NCBI GenBank assembly: GCA_035079385.1
Contig: JAVHKY010000061.1
Location: forward strand, 434,001 to 498,000
Source of the DNA: Aspidiotus rigidus
Taxonomy: Eukaryota > Arthropoda > Insecta > Hemiptera > Diaspididae
Direction of reading: 5' to 3'
Length of the DNA: 64,000 bases
Position 1 is the stretch's first letter, and every line of letters begins with the position of its first letter. This document shows, in pieces, positions 11,682 to 22,576 of the stretch. Position numbers and translations under genes: made by a program. The notes under the pieces were generated by a model. It saw nothing but the letters and a program-made list of their open reading frames with translations, was not told where the DNA came from and searched no databases.

Positions 11682-12481
11682 AAACCACCCCTCCTTATAA
11701 GAGAGGTAAGTTACAGTTAGGTATGTTTGCGGAAAATATAAATGTACATCTATGGCTTGTTATGACTTATACTTAGGAGTTTATAATAAGTGCATCGGAA
11801 TTTAATATTGAGTAAACATTATGTCTTAATTCTAGCGGTTAATTTTGTTGAAAAAAAAAAAATTTTTATACTTATACGTTACAAAGTCCGAGAATGATTT
11901 ACATTTCCTTATTGATTACTTTACAAAATATCACATGTTTTTTGAATTACTATAAACTTTACAGACACATTATTTATAAATATATTATTACATGGTTCTT
12001 TTGGTCCAATAATTGTTATGATATAACTGTATATTGACGGTGACTTGGCTTGTGAACCGTAGATTCTGTTCCCATTCGTCTTTTGCTATTTTTCGCGATC
12101 TGACCCGCGGCACGTTCTTATTTGATCTGGTTTCTATACAAAATCATGGATTCCGACCGATCCGAGATTCCTTTGTTATTGGACATACTTCGGATTGTCT
12201 TGCGGTTTTTGCTTCGGACACAGTCTCTTCGAGAAGCCGGCAGTTCCACCAATGCCGCGCCACCGAGGCATGGTCATCGCAGACGTCGCAATCGCGTCCA
12301 ATCCCGTGCTGGTGTTGCGCCGTAAGTTTCTTATTCTTCTTAGATGTGAATTAGGATTTTTGGCAGGTTTTAAGATATATATACAGGATTTACATTTAAA
12401 ATATTTATGAGGAGTCGGATCTTTACAGGATATACATAGTTATGGAATAATTAAATAAAGATTTTTTCCTGGGTATATGGG
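11682..12481 (-). other. 3' noncoding region and polypurine tract
   Basis: About 800 bp separate the env stop from the 3' LTR. On the element strand the bases next to the LTR read AAGGAGGGGTGGTTT, a plausible plus-strand primer tract. An opposite-strand ORF of 67-106 codons (12034-12354) ends in an Arg-rich stretch; I do not recognise it. Confidence 0.6.
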
Positions 12482-13783
12482 TTATTTTATCATTGCGGCG
12501 AATTCAAAATTTCTATTTCGTTCTTCGTTTCTTTTTTCCAAATTCATCAGACATTTTTTCAGGTCGTTTTTTTCTTTTGTGAGTAGAAATAGCATGCTTA
12601 ATATTGTTAAGACAAGTATGCTAATTATTATCCTGAAGGCAATGACTAGTATGTACATGTAGTAGCTGAGAAGGCTTGTGTCCGTGTTTATTTTATCTAA
12701 AACTATCTCTTCGATTTCTTTTTGGAATTCTAAGTTAGTTCTTATTTTCATGGCCGGGATCTCGTTGGCCCAGTTCATATTAATGAGATCTTTTGTTATT
12801 TTATATTCGTACCTCGATTTAAATTCGTCTTCGATGACGCTTTCTGGTATTTTTGTCCAAGCCGATGGGATTAACCGCGTTATTTTCAATATTTCGACTT
12901 CTTCTTTTTTCAGGCAAGGTACCTCCCTATCGATTATTATGTCTTCTGTAGAGCCTATCTTTTGAATTAATCTGGATTCGCAGTTGAGCGTTAGGTGAAA
13001 TGATCCTATTCCTTCGTCGTTCAGTTGTATTTTTTTTCTTGTCCCATTACCACATTCTACTTCTAGATCTCCTCCCGGTCTTGTTATGATGTATTCTCTT
13101 TCGGCAATTTCGTTCACAATGGGTGAAGGATGTTCTTCAAGTGCTCCTGTATGTTCCCCTCTACATTCGAAGTTGCAGGAGTTCTTGATTATATTTGTTG
13201 GTTTATTGTTGTATATATTCTTGATACAGATTGCGTTTTCATCTCTTATGTTACTAGATATCGCGCATAATTTCCTGACTCCATCACATTTCTGTAGGGC
13301 TTGCCCTGTCAGAATTCTTATTTTCCCGGACGACTTTTCTTTCAGCAGTATGGATTTTTGCATTCTTAGTTCGCATATTTCGCCTTTAAATTTGAAGGGC
13401 AGGGGTAGTGGTTCTAGGAGCTCGTATCTTGTGTCTACTTCTTTTATTGGTACCTTTATCATTATGCCAAGTTCTTCATCATCTATCTCACAGGAACACA
13501 ACTCCTGTCTGTAATATTCGTTGATGTTTCTCCAATTTATCGCTAGGGTCTTGTTGAGTTTTAATAGTTTTCCCTCTAGTTCTTTCAAGTCTTGTTTCAG
13601 CGTTTCCGCCCTGATTATATTGGGTGGGATGCGTGCGCTGTGACACGCTCTGACGGTTTCCCGAAATCTCTCTGTTATTACTTGTAGTTCTTGCGAGATG
13701 GCGTACTTCAGATTTTGTCTATCATAGATTCTATCAATATCTATTCTTATTTCTCTGAAATTTTCCCCCATTTGCTGAGCCAT
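12482..13783 (-). CDS. env: Env, downstream (transmembrane) part; frame-shifted from upstream part
   Basis: 433 codons from the first Met at 13783, but the frame is open further upstream to the region of 13982. There it passes a furin-type R-T-K-R site (13958-13969), followed by a Gly/hydrophobic stretch where errantiviral envelope proteins have a fusion peptide. Later come coiled, Arg/Glu-rich helices, Cys-rich ectodomain segments, and a C-terminal membrane anchor (YILVIAFRIIISILVLTILS) with a short basic tail. It is on a different frame from the upstream half, so as sequenced a full envelope glycoprotein cannot be made. The envelope would mediate membrane fusion in related elements. Assignment is by position, cleavage motif and anchor. 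Confidence 0.85.
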   Translation of the reverse strand: MAQQMGENFREIRIDIDRIYDRQNLKYAISQELQVITERFRETVRACHSARIPPNIIRAETLKQDLKELEGKLLKLNKTLAINWRNINEYYRQELCSCEIDDEELGIMIKVPIKEVDTRYELLEPLPLPFKFKGEICELRMQKSILLKEKSSGKIRILTGQALQKCDGVRKLCAISSNIRDENAICIKNIYNNKPTNIIKNSCNFECRGEHTGALEEHPSPIVNEIAEREYIITRPGGDLEVECGNGTRKKIQLNDEGIGSFHLTLNCESRLIQKIGSTEDIIIDREVPCLKKEEVEILKITRLIPSAWTKIPESVIEDEFKSRYEYKITKDLINMNWANEIPAMKIRTNLEFQKEIEEIVLDKINTDTSLLSYYMYILVIAFRIIISILVLTILSMLFLLTKEKNDLKKCLMNLEKRNEERNRNFEFAAMIK

Positions 13784-13883
13784 GGTTCTTATTTGTCTTT
13801 CAAATGTGAAGAGATCCGCGTGATTTTCAATGACTGCCTTTTGTAGTTGTCTGTATTTGGATGATAATTTCTCTACATTTCCC

Positions 13884-14426
13884 TCAATGGGTTGTAGGTC
13901 GGAGACTAAAGCTGTGTTGCAAAGTGCTTTTAATCCCCTTCCTAAGATCTGAAAACCTCTTTTCGTTCTTGTCCCCTTTTTTCTCTGTTAGGGTGGTTCT
14001 CATATCGAATATGGCTGCCTGCAGCTCGTTTTTTACCAGACTTTTTGTGTTATTTATTATTTTGTTTACTTTTTCACATTTTGCCCCGCATCTACTTGTT
14101 TTTTCTTTCAATTTTTTGCATTCTTCTGTGACGTTGGTCAGCATTCTACACTCTTCGTACCTCTTTTGTGATGTCTTACAGGTTTCGGTTCCCAAGCAGC
14201 GGGTGGAGTCGTCTACTGACCAAGCCAGATTTACATATTGCCCGATTTCTTCCTCTGTTATATCAAGCTTTTCATTGTACAATATTGGGATGGTGCTTTT
14301 GTAGAAAATTTTTTCCTCTTCTATATTTTTGAAGATTAGAGCGTTTGTTACCTTTGCGTAATCACCAAGTGTACCATCCGTTCTGGTCATGCTCAGGAAT
14401 AATCCTGTCACTAGGTACCGGTTCAT
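13884..14426 (-). CDS. env: Env, upstream (surface) part
   Basis: 180 codons from an ATG at 14424-14426. The protein is Cys-containing and starts with a weakly hydrophobic stretch, acceptable as a poor signal sequence. The correct frame appears to be lost at the A6 run (plus-strand T6, 13977-13982), just before the cleavage site; beyond it this frame runs on into an unrelated tail to 13884. The ATG lies a few bases after a splice-acceptor-like tract, fitting expression from a spliced RNA as in other gypsy-type elements. Its start lies just downstream of the pol stop. Confidence 0.75.
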   Translation of the reverse strand: MNRYLVTGLFLSMTRTDGTLGDYAKVTNALIFKNIEEEKIFYKSTIPILYNEKLDITEEEIGQYVNLAWSVDDSTRCLGTETCKTSQKRYEECRMLTNVTEECKKLKEKTSRCGAKCEKVNKIINNTKSLVKNELQAAIFDMRTTLTEKKGDKNEKRFSDLRKGIKSTLQHSFSLRPTTH

Positions 14427-14431
14427 TGTCC

Positions 14432-14450
14432 CTGTGAAGAGATCAAAACT
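14432..14450 (-). promoter_or_regulatory. Candidate splice acceptor for env RNA
   Basis: On the element strand a T/C-rich stretch ends in CTTCACAG, six bases before the env ATG. In gypsy-type elements env is translated from a spliced RNA, so this placement is what is expected; no donor was located with confidence. Confidence 0.4.
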
Positions 14451-14483
14451 TGTGTCAATGGCGTGTAGGATAGGCGTGACATT

Positions 14484-15452
14484 CTACGCTTTTATTTTGT
14501 TAAGTTCTTCTTTATCTATCAGAGTCGGGGTTGGGTTTGGTTCTTTTTCTTTGTATTTTTTTATTCGTGACCTGTGTACGAGGTTACTTCTGCCATCCTC
14601 TCTTTCTATTTCATAGGAGAGGGGGCTTAAAACTTTCACTATCTCATAAGGTCCTAAGTACTCATCGTCTAGTTTATTTTTCTTCAAGGCATTGAGTACC
14701 ATGACCTTATCTCCTAATAATAGTTGTTCGTCAGTTCTTTTTTTGTTCTTGTAGTTAGAGTACTTTTCAAATGCCTTGTGTAGGTACTCAGGTACTTTTT
14801 TTCTGATTTCCTCCAATTCTCTGAGGCTTTCTAGTCTGTCCGCAGGTACTTCATTCTCTGGAATGTCCAGTTTGTGGTGATAGTACCTACTTTCTTCCCC
14901 GAAAACTAAGAAGTGTGGAGACAGGAAGTTCAGCGAGGGATGTGGGCATTCATTATATGATCTCATGATATTCCTTATCTTTTTTGAAATGTTAGTTCTT
15001 CCTGTTTCCAGTATCATTGTTTTCAGACCGTTATTAATAATTTGCATCCCTCTCTCGACTTGACCATTGCACTCTGGCGTCCAGGCAATGCTGTGCCGAA
15101 GTTTTATACCATTGTCCAGGCAAAATGCCTCTAATTCTTTTGATTTGAAAATTTGTGCATTATCCGAAAAGAGTTTTCTCGGAGCAGGGTATTCGGAAAG
15201 TATTTCTTCCAAACACTGTATGACTGTCTGAGATGTTATGTTGTTAACTGCCTTTATGATCAAGAATTTAGAGAAACTGCATATGAAACTGATTACGTGG
15301 TAAGGTCTGCCACTTGCGGATGGTAGTGGTCCTAAAGTATCTACAGATAATTTGTAGAAAATCCTATTATCTTTTTCTGCCCTCTCTGTTATTTTTCCAA
15401 ATCTGTTTTTTTGTTTTTTTCGTCCTCTGGCACGGGTCGCAACTCTGTACAA
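14484..15452 (-). CDS. pol: Pol, integrase catalytic core and C-terminus (second frame)
   Basis: 322 codons continue the integrase in another frame. The retroviral DDE core is visible: LSVDTLGPLP, FSDNAQIF and the glutamate in NGQVERG. A C-terminal GPY/F-type module follows (LDDEYLGPYEIVKVLSPLSY). It integrates the DNA copy. The frame differs from the upstream pol ORF; the change falls in two A7 runs (plus-strand T7 at 15406-15412 and 15414-15420), between the zinc-binding and catalytic domains. As sequenced, integrase would be truncated. Confidence 0.9.
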   Translation of the reverse strand: MYRVATRARGRKKQKNRFGKITERAEKDNRIFYKLSVDTLGPLPSASGRPYHVISFICSFSKFLIIKAVNNITSQTVIQCLEEILSEYPAPRKLFSDNAQIFKSKELEAFCLDNGIKLRHSIAWTPECNGQVERGMQIINNGLKTMILETGRTNISKKIRNIMRSYNECPHPSLNFLSPHFLVFGEESRYYHHKLDIPENEVPADRLESLRELEEIRKKVPEYLHKAFEKYSNYKNKKRTDEQLLLGDKVMVLNALKKNKLDDEYLGPYEIVKVLSPLSYEIEREDGRSNLVHRSRIKKYKEKEPNPTPTLIDKEELNKIKA

Positions 15453-18360
15453 ATTTCACAACATCTTGGTATAACCCTTGCCAGTAAACTCTGTTGGCTA
15501 GTTGTATATAAGTTCTTTGGATGCCAAAATGGTTTCTTATTCCATGCGCTGTTTTCAGGATCTCCTCTCTTATATCCACAGGTACTACTGGTAATTTCAG
15601 TATTGATCCTCGGTTAAATTTTTTTATACAGACAATATCATTTTGATCTATACAAAACCTTCGACTGGCTCTCAGCAACCTCCTTATTTCTTCTTTACTG
15701 TAATCCTCGCTGAGCTTCTTCTTTAAGATGCAACTTTTTATTCCTTTTATCTGTTTGTCTCTATCCTGGGCTTCCAAGAATTTGGTCGAGCCTCTTTCTT
15801 CACCTTCCTCCGAGAGGATGTTGTTGATTTTTTCTGTTGATCTGCTGAGTAGATCTGGGAGAACGTTTTCTTTGCCCTTTTTGTGAACAATCTCCCATTC
15901 GTACTGATTTAGTACATCTACAATTCTTCGAAGTCGTGATGTATTCACTGTTCTTGCTGTTAATAGATTTTTTGCAGTAAGGCTTTTATGATCTGTTACA
16001 ACGTAAATTTTCATGCCTGCAATGTATTGTCTAAAGAAGTTGAGACTTTTCGCAAAGGCTGTCATCTCCAAATCATAAGCACATAGATGTTTTTTCCTTG
16101 GGGGCAGGGCTTCACTGTAGAAGGCCACAGGTCTCACGTCTCCATTTTCATCTTGTTGACTTAGGACGCCCCCGACTCCACTGGCGGAGCCGTCAAATTC
16201 TAGAAATGTCTTTCTATCTGGCCGGAAAATTGCCAGAACCGGTTTTGATGTGAATTGTTCTTTTAATCTGTTAAAAGCCTCTTCTTGCTCTTTTCCCCAT
16301 TCGACTTTTTCTCTACTTTCTCTGTCTCCTTTGATCAGATTCACAAGGGGTTTAGCTATCTGGGTGAAATCCCTCATATATTTTCGAAAGTAGCTGAACC
16401 CAGATATAAATGCTCGTACATCTTTCACCGTGACTGGTCTCTTGATATCTTTGATAGCTTTCACGTTTTCCTCTGATGGGCTGATCTTCCCTTTCTCCAC
16501 TTCTAATCCCAGTATTTCTACTTTCTCTTGGAAGAAAAATGATTTGTTAGTATTGAGGGTGAAGTTATACTTCTTTAATATTTCGAGTGTTCTTTTGAGG
16601 TTTGTCAGAGCTGTTTCTCTGTTTTCTCCATATGATATCAGATCATCCATATATGCAATGACATCTTTATAGAGTCTGTCTCTAAAGATTTCGTTCATCG
16701 CTCTGGTTAGGCAACTTGCGCTGATTTTCAATCCTTGTGGTAGGGAATTGAATTCGTACGTTCCTAGAGAATCCAGTTGGAAAGCTGTGAGGTGTTTTGA
16801 CTCTTCTTCGATCGGGAATTGGAAATACGAGTTGTTCATGTCGATCATATTGTAGTACCTTGCTTCTGCTAAACACTGTGTTACTACTTCAACCCTTGGT
16901 GGAGAGTTCAACTGTGCATTAATTTTTTCATTCAACTTTCGATAATCTACGAGTAATCTTAGTTTACCTCCCGATTTCTTTTTTATGAAGCCTGGGGCAA
17001 GGTAGTTACTTTTGCTTGGTCTTATAACTTTAGCTTCTTCTAACTGCTTCAGTAGTCCCGCAGCTATATTTCTCTGGGTTGGAGACATGGGGAAAGGTCT
17101 TCGAACTACTGGAATATTGTCGTTCACTATGATTTTAAATGGGTCTATCTTTAATTTTTGTAATTTAGCTACATTCGTTGTGAATAGTCCTTTGTATTCG
17201 TTTAGAACTTCTAGAACTCTAGCTCTGAATGTTAAGGGTAGGTTTCTTGAGATGTTAATCTCTTCACCATCTTCGTCTTTCAAAGTTTCGTCTCCTTTAA
17301 AACCAATTTTTGTTTCATCTATCGCTTTCTTTTCTTTGCTTTCCACTATGTTGAAAAGGCGTTCTGATGGTATCATCGCCCTTCCAAGGCGCTGGTTTTT
17401 GAATAATTTTTTTTGTTGATTTGTCTGATTTTTTATAATGATCATTAGACCATCTTTGTGTTTCTCTATTGCTATAGTAGTTCCGTTTCGGACAACATTA
17501 TTCAATGTTGAGTACTCTTTATCTTTCTCCTCTTTCTCTGCTTTAATCATAAGTCTAAGAGTTGATTTTGGGGAGATTACTATATTATTCGATAATACGA
17601 TTTGGTCATTTTTTATTTCTCCATCATGCTCTTCCAGCATTCTTTTGATGTATTCGGGATCCATATCTATGACCACTTTTCCCTTGTTTAGAGTTATCTG
17701 CTTAGAATCACATAGTATCTGCGCAGAGTTTTTGAGAAGGAAGTTCATTCCCAACAAAATTGGTGACGAAATTTTATTTACAATTATTACGTTCTGTACA
17801 TAAAATTTATCTTTTATTTTGAACTTGATTCTTGTTCGTCCGTAGTTTTCTATTTCAAATGATGCACAGGAGCCACACAGGGGGGTCGGGTCTTTGGTTA
17901 CTTTTGCAAATCGAGGTAAATAATCCACGTGAATTAGTGAAACGTCACACCCTGAATCTATTAAACCTTCTACTTCTGAATCGTTTTCGCCAACTATGTT
18001 TACTGGAATTTTTAGGTTGCGCCTCATATTTAGCGTGTTTATGATATGCTTCTCTATTTTGTTTTGTTTCTTTTTACGAAGCGCTTTCCATTTCATATCA
18101 CTTTCTGTTGTCGTTGATCTAGTCTTGTTATTATTGACAACGTTGTTTTCGCTCAATACCGAATAACGATTACTTGTGTTTATTTTTCCCTTATTGTTTA
18201 CAAGTTGTTCACGGTTCGAAGGTAATTTACGTTTTGCGGATAATTCACGTTTTAAATGTGTTTTATCTCCTGATGCTTGTTTCTTATGATTTGATGTTTT
18301 GTTTTTCTCACTTTTTGACCCTCTTTGATGAGGATTCCCCTTGTAACCTCCTGTCATCAA
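15367..18360 (-). CDS. pol: Pol: protease, reverse transcriptase, RNase H, integrase N-terminus
   Basis: The 997-codon ORF (first codon TTG at 18360, followed by ATG) is probably entered by frameshifting from gag rather than from its own start. In order: aspartic protease with DSG (GLIDSGCDVSLIH); reverse transcriptase with LPQGLKISAS and the catalytic YMDD (AYMDDLISYG); RNase H beginning LEFDGSASGVGGVLSQQ; and the integrase zinc-binding module (H-x4-H in HGIRNH, then CDPC). This order is the gypsy order. The ORF ends prematurely within integrase at an A-rich tract. Confidence 0.95.
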   Translation of the reverse strand: MMTGGYKGNPHQRGSKSEKNKTSNHKKQASGDKTHLKRELSAKRKLPSNREQLVNNKGKINTSNRYSVLSENNVVNNNKTRSTTTESDMKWKALRKKKQNKIEKHIINTLNMRRNLKIPVNIVGENDSEVEGLIDSGCDVSLIHVDYLPRFAKVTKDPTPLCGSCASFEIENYGRTRIKFKIKDKFYVQNVIIVNKISSPILLGMNFLLKNSAQILCDSKQITLNKGKVVIDMDPEYIKRMLEEHDGEIKNDQIVLSNNIVISPKSTLRLMIKAEKEEKDKEYSTLNNVVRNGTTIAIEKHKDGLMIIIKNQTNQQKKLFKNQRLGRAMIPSERLFNIVESKEKKAIDETKIGFKGDETLKDEDGEEINISRNLPLTFRARVLEVLNEYKGLFTTNVAKLQKLKIDPFKIIVNDNIPVVRRPFPMSPTQRNIAAGLLKQLEEAKVIRPSKSNYLAPGFIKKKSGGKLRLLVDYRKLNEKINAQLNSPPRVEVVTQCLAEARYYNMIDMNNSYFQFPIEEESKHLTAFQLDSLGTYEFNSLPQGLKISASCLTRAMNEIFRDRLYKDVIAYMDDLISYGENRETALTNLKRTLEILKKYNFTLNTNKSFFFQEKVEILGLEVEKGKISPSEENVKAIKDIKRPVTVKDVRAFISGFSYFRKYMRDFTQIAKPLVNLIKGDRESREKVEWGKEQEEAFNRLKEQFTSKPVLAIFRPDRKTFLEFDGSASGVGGVLSQQDENGDVRPVAFYSEALPPRKKHLCAYDLEMTAFAKSLNFFRQYIAGMKIYVVTDHKSLTAKNLLTARTVNTSRLRRIVDVLNQYEWEIVHKKGKENVLPDLLSRSTEKINNILSEEGEERGSTKFLEAQDRDKQIKGIKSCILKKKLSEDYSKEEIRRLLRASRRFCIDQNDIVCIKKFNRGSILKLPVVPVDIREEILKTAHGIRNHFGIQRTYIQLANRVYWQGLYQDVVKFVQSCDPCQRTKKTKKQIWKNNREGRKR

Positions 18361-18362
18361 CC

Positions 18363-20045
18363 TTACTCGTTTTTTGAATCCGTTTTTGTAGGTCGATCTT
18401 TAAAACATTCTTTTGTCGAGTGATTTGACAAGTGGGGGCAGTTGTCACATTTTTTTCTGAAAAATTGACTGCTCCCTCTACCTCTATTTGTCCAGGATCT
18501 AGGATTTTGATAGTACTGGCCTCCTTTCTGATCGTTGTTCCATCTGTTTGCTGAATAATTCCAATGATTCGAGGGAGGGCCCCAATTTGGAGTGGGCTCC
18601 CAATATCTGTTTGAATAGTATCCTCTTCCATAACCACCAGGTCTTCTCTGGTTTTGAAACCGACCTCTACTTATGTTATTATCTCTATTTATGGCGTTTA
18701 TACTTTCCTTTTCTTTAGATATTTCCTCTATCTTCTTATTTGCGATTTCTAGCTCTAGTCTTGCCAGTTTCATTTCAAGCTCTTTGTTCTTATCTGAGTC
18801 ATAATCTTTTTCCATCTCTGCGTCTCTTTTTAGAATTTCTAAGTTATCTTCCATTTTCTTCAGTGATGAGATGTCATGTAATGTAATCTTATCTCTTACG
18901 CTTGCTTTTAGTCCCATCTTTATACTTATTAGTATAGTTTTTTCATCTATCTCGCTCTCCAATTGCTTTTTCATCTGGATTATTCTTTTGAAGTACTCTA
19001 AAGGAGTCTCACTATCAGACTGTTTGCTTGAAGTTATCTGTCTGATTATAATCGCGTAATCTTTTTTGTATTTCTTTCTGAACTTAATTTTTATTTGTTC
19101 CCACTGTATCGTTGGGTCCTCCTCCTGTAGCTCCATGTAGTACTCTAGGGCTTTTCCTTCTAGAGCGTTCAGGAAGAGCACCTCTTTCTCTTTTCCATTA
19201 TAATCGCCTAATTTAGCGCTTAAATCAACTAATTGTAGGAACTTTTGTACATTTTCTTCGCCAGAAAATTTGGGAATCACTGTTATTTTAGTTTTTCCTG
19301 AGAGAGCCATATTTCTTTGAGGGATATTTTCGTACAATGGCGGGTTGTACATTCTGAAATTCTGATTGTTGGATGTTCTCTTTGGAAGGATATTTTCGGA
19401 AGCTTTATTTTCAGTGCTGGCCTCTTCTGTATTTACTTGTGAAGGTCTACGGACTTGTTTTTCCTTCAATTCTCCCAAAATACTTTCTATCTCCTCTCTT
19501 GGATTAGGTATGTCTTTTCTTAGGGGTGTGCTTGTATTTGGGAACTCGTATTCTTCTTCTTTTTTTCTCCTATTCTCTTTTTGTAGAGTGTAGGCGTATG
19601 AGCTTTCAAATTTCAGAAATGAGGCTGCTTGCTTTGGTGAAAATTTCACCGATTCTTGTTTATTTTGTGGAGCTTGTTCGTATGTTGTTCTCTCACTTTT
19701 CTCTACTTCTTTAGTTGGATCTGATGCTTTTGAGTCTGATTCTTGCTCGTGAAATGGAAGGTTAGTATTGCTAATCTCTTGACTGTTTTGTATTCTTTCT
19801 AGAAGTTGCCTGTCTATTTCGATTTGTCTCTCCTCGCCTTTCTTTTTATTTGTGTACTGCTCTTTCAGCTGATCGTTGAATAGCGGGTACTTCTTTAGTT
19901 TTTTTCCTATTGCCTTTCTTAATTTGTCTGTTCGGCTCACAGGTAATCCTGTTGTTCGAGATTTCTCTTTATCTTTTATCTTAACGTTTAGGATGCGTCC
20001 TACAGATTCTAATTCATCTATTTTCAACTCATGTACCCAAGACAT
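18363..20045 (-). CDS. gag: Gag structural polyprotein
   Basis: 560 codons, intact, from ATG at 20045. It is highly charged, with Glu/Lys-rich N-terminal and central helices and a Gly/Arg/Asn/Tyr-rich C-terminal region, ending in a Cys/His cluster spaced C-x2-C-x5-H-x4-C (CDNCPHLSNHSTKEC), a variant of the retroviral zinc knuckle. It would form the particle core and bind RNA. The stop TAA is at 18363-18365, two codons after a slippery heptamer, so pol is likely made as a gag-pol fusion. A leader of about 200 nt separates it from the primer site. Confidence 0.9.
   Translation of the reverse strand: MSWVHELKIDELESVGRILNVKIKDKEKSRTTGLPVSRTDKLRKAIGKKLKKYPLFNDQLKEQYTNKKKGEERQIEIDRQLLERIQNSQEISNTNLPFHEQESDSKASDPTKEVEKSERTTYEQAPQNKQESVKFSPKQAASFLKFESSYAYTLQKENRRKKEEEYEFPNTSTPLRKDIPNPREEIESILGELKEKQVRRPSQVNTEEASTENKASENILPKRTSNNQNFRMYNPPLYENIPQRNMALSGKTKITVIPKFSGEENVQKFLQLVDLSAKLGDYNGKEKEVLFLNALEGKALEYYMELQEEDPTIQWEQIKIKFRKKYKKDYAIIIRQITSSKQSDSETPLEYFKRIIQMKKQLESEIDEKTILISIKMGLKASVRDKITLHDISSLKKMEDNLEILKRDAEMEKDYDSDKNKELEMKLARLELEIANKKIEEISKEKESINAINRDNNISRGRFQNQRRPGGYGRGYYSNRYWEPTPNWGPPSNHWNYSANRWNNDQKGGQYYQNPRSWTNRGRGSSQFFRKKCDNCPHLSNHSTKECFKDRPTKTDSKNE
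18369..18375 (-). promoter_or_regulatory. Programmed -1 frameshift heptamer A AAA AAC
   Basis: In the gag frame the sequence reads TCA AAA AAC GAG TAA. A slip of one base back at A AAA AAC continues directly into the open pol frame through CGA GTA AGG. This is one of the classical retroviral slippery heptamers. I did not identify a downstream structure. Confidence 0.75.
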
Positions 20046-20248
20046 AGGCTATTTGTTTTTAGGAAAAGGAAGGAAAGGAAAATAATAGAAGAAAAATATT
20101 GCTTACTGTTTCAGAAGATGTAGTGTATGTGGAAGCCGATGTCGCTTGAGCCAACCACCTTGGCGTAATTGAGGTGCCTTTGTATATATTCTGGAATAAA
20201 ATTTTTTTTTTTTTTTCCGCCAATCCTTGTTTCTTTGTCGATATTTCA

Positions 20249-20259
20249 GTTGGGCGCCA
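20249..20259 (-). other. Primer binding site, tRNA-Lys
   Basis: Three bases inside the 5' LTR, the element strand reads TGGCGCCCAAC, complementary to the 3' end of insect tRNA-Lys with CCA, as in gypsy. It primes minus-strand DNA synthesis. Confidence 0.85.
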
Positions 20260-20262
20260 CTT

Positions 20263-20664
20263 TGTAACGTTGAAAGACTCCGGCTAGCTTGCTCAACGCT
20301 ACGATGTTATTCGAATATATTTACGAATCGCGACTTATCTAAGTATGCATTTACGACCGCGAATAACGACAGCGAGAGTGATACACATAAACTGTTTATT
20401 CCGAATACGAATGAAATGGAAAGAAGGCGATACACCACCACTACACGGTGACAGTTTTTTGTCTACCGTTTATATATCGTTTCAATATTAACAATACGTG
20501 ATACCATTAAGATTATGAATTTTGCGATTCTGATCTATCTATCTCACGTCTTAGGAGTGCGTGATTCTAGGTTCTACATCTTTGATCGTGCTTAAATTAT
20601 GTTTATGAATAATTTTCGTTCGTTTCATTATTTACATTCAACTGTGTCATCTTTTGATGTCACA
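20263..20664 (-). repeat. 5' LTR of the errantivirus-type element
   Basis: 402 bp, seemingly identical to the 3' LTR. It is followed outward by the target duplication GGGTC at 20665-20669. It should carry promoter and polyadenylation signals, which I did not map. Confidence 0.95.

Positions 20665-22576
<1,912 letters not shown>

Larger units (their letters stand above)
11280..20664 (-). mobile_element. Full-length env-bearing gypsy/errantivirus-type LTR element
   Basis: A 9385-bp element on the minus strand with two 402-bp LTRs, a tRNA-Lys primer site, gag, pol (protease, reverse transcriptase, RNase H, integrase), env and a purine-rich tract before the 3' LTR. GGGTC flanks both ends (11275-11279 and 20665-20669). 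The LTRs showed no difference on full reading, so the insertion is very recent. Pol and env each carry a frame change. It sits in intron 3 of the Mtp-like gene in sense orientation. Gene order and env mark it as an insect errantivirus-like element. Confidence 0.95.

Noticed and set aside
18308..18637. 109-codon ORF overlapping the gag-pol junction
   Set aside because: Neither in the gag nor in the pol frame, with no domain; overlap artefact.
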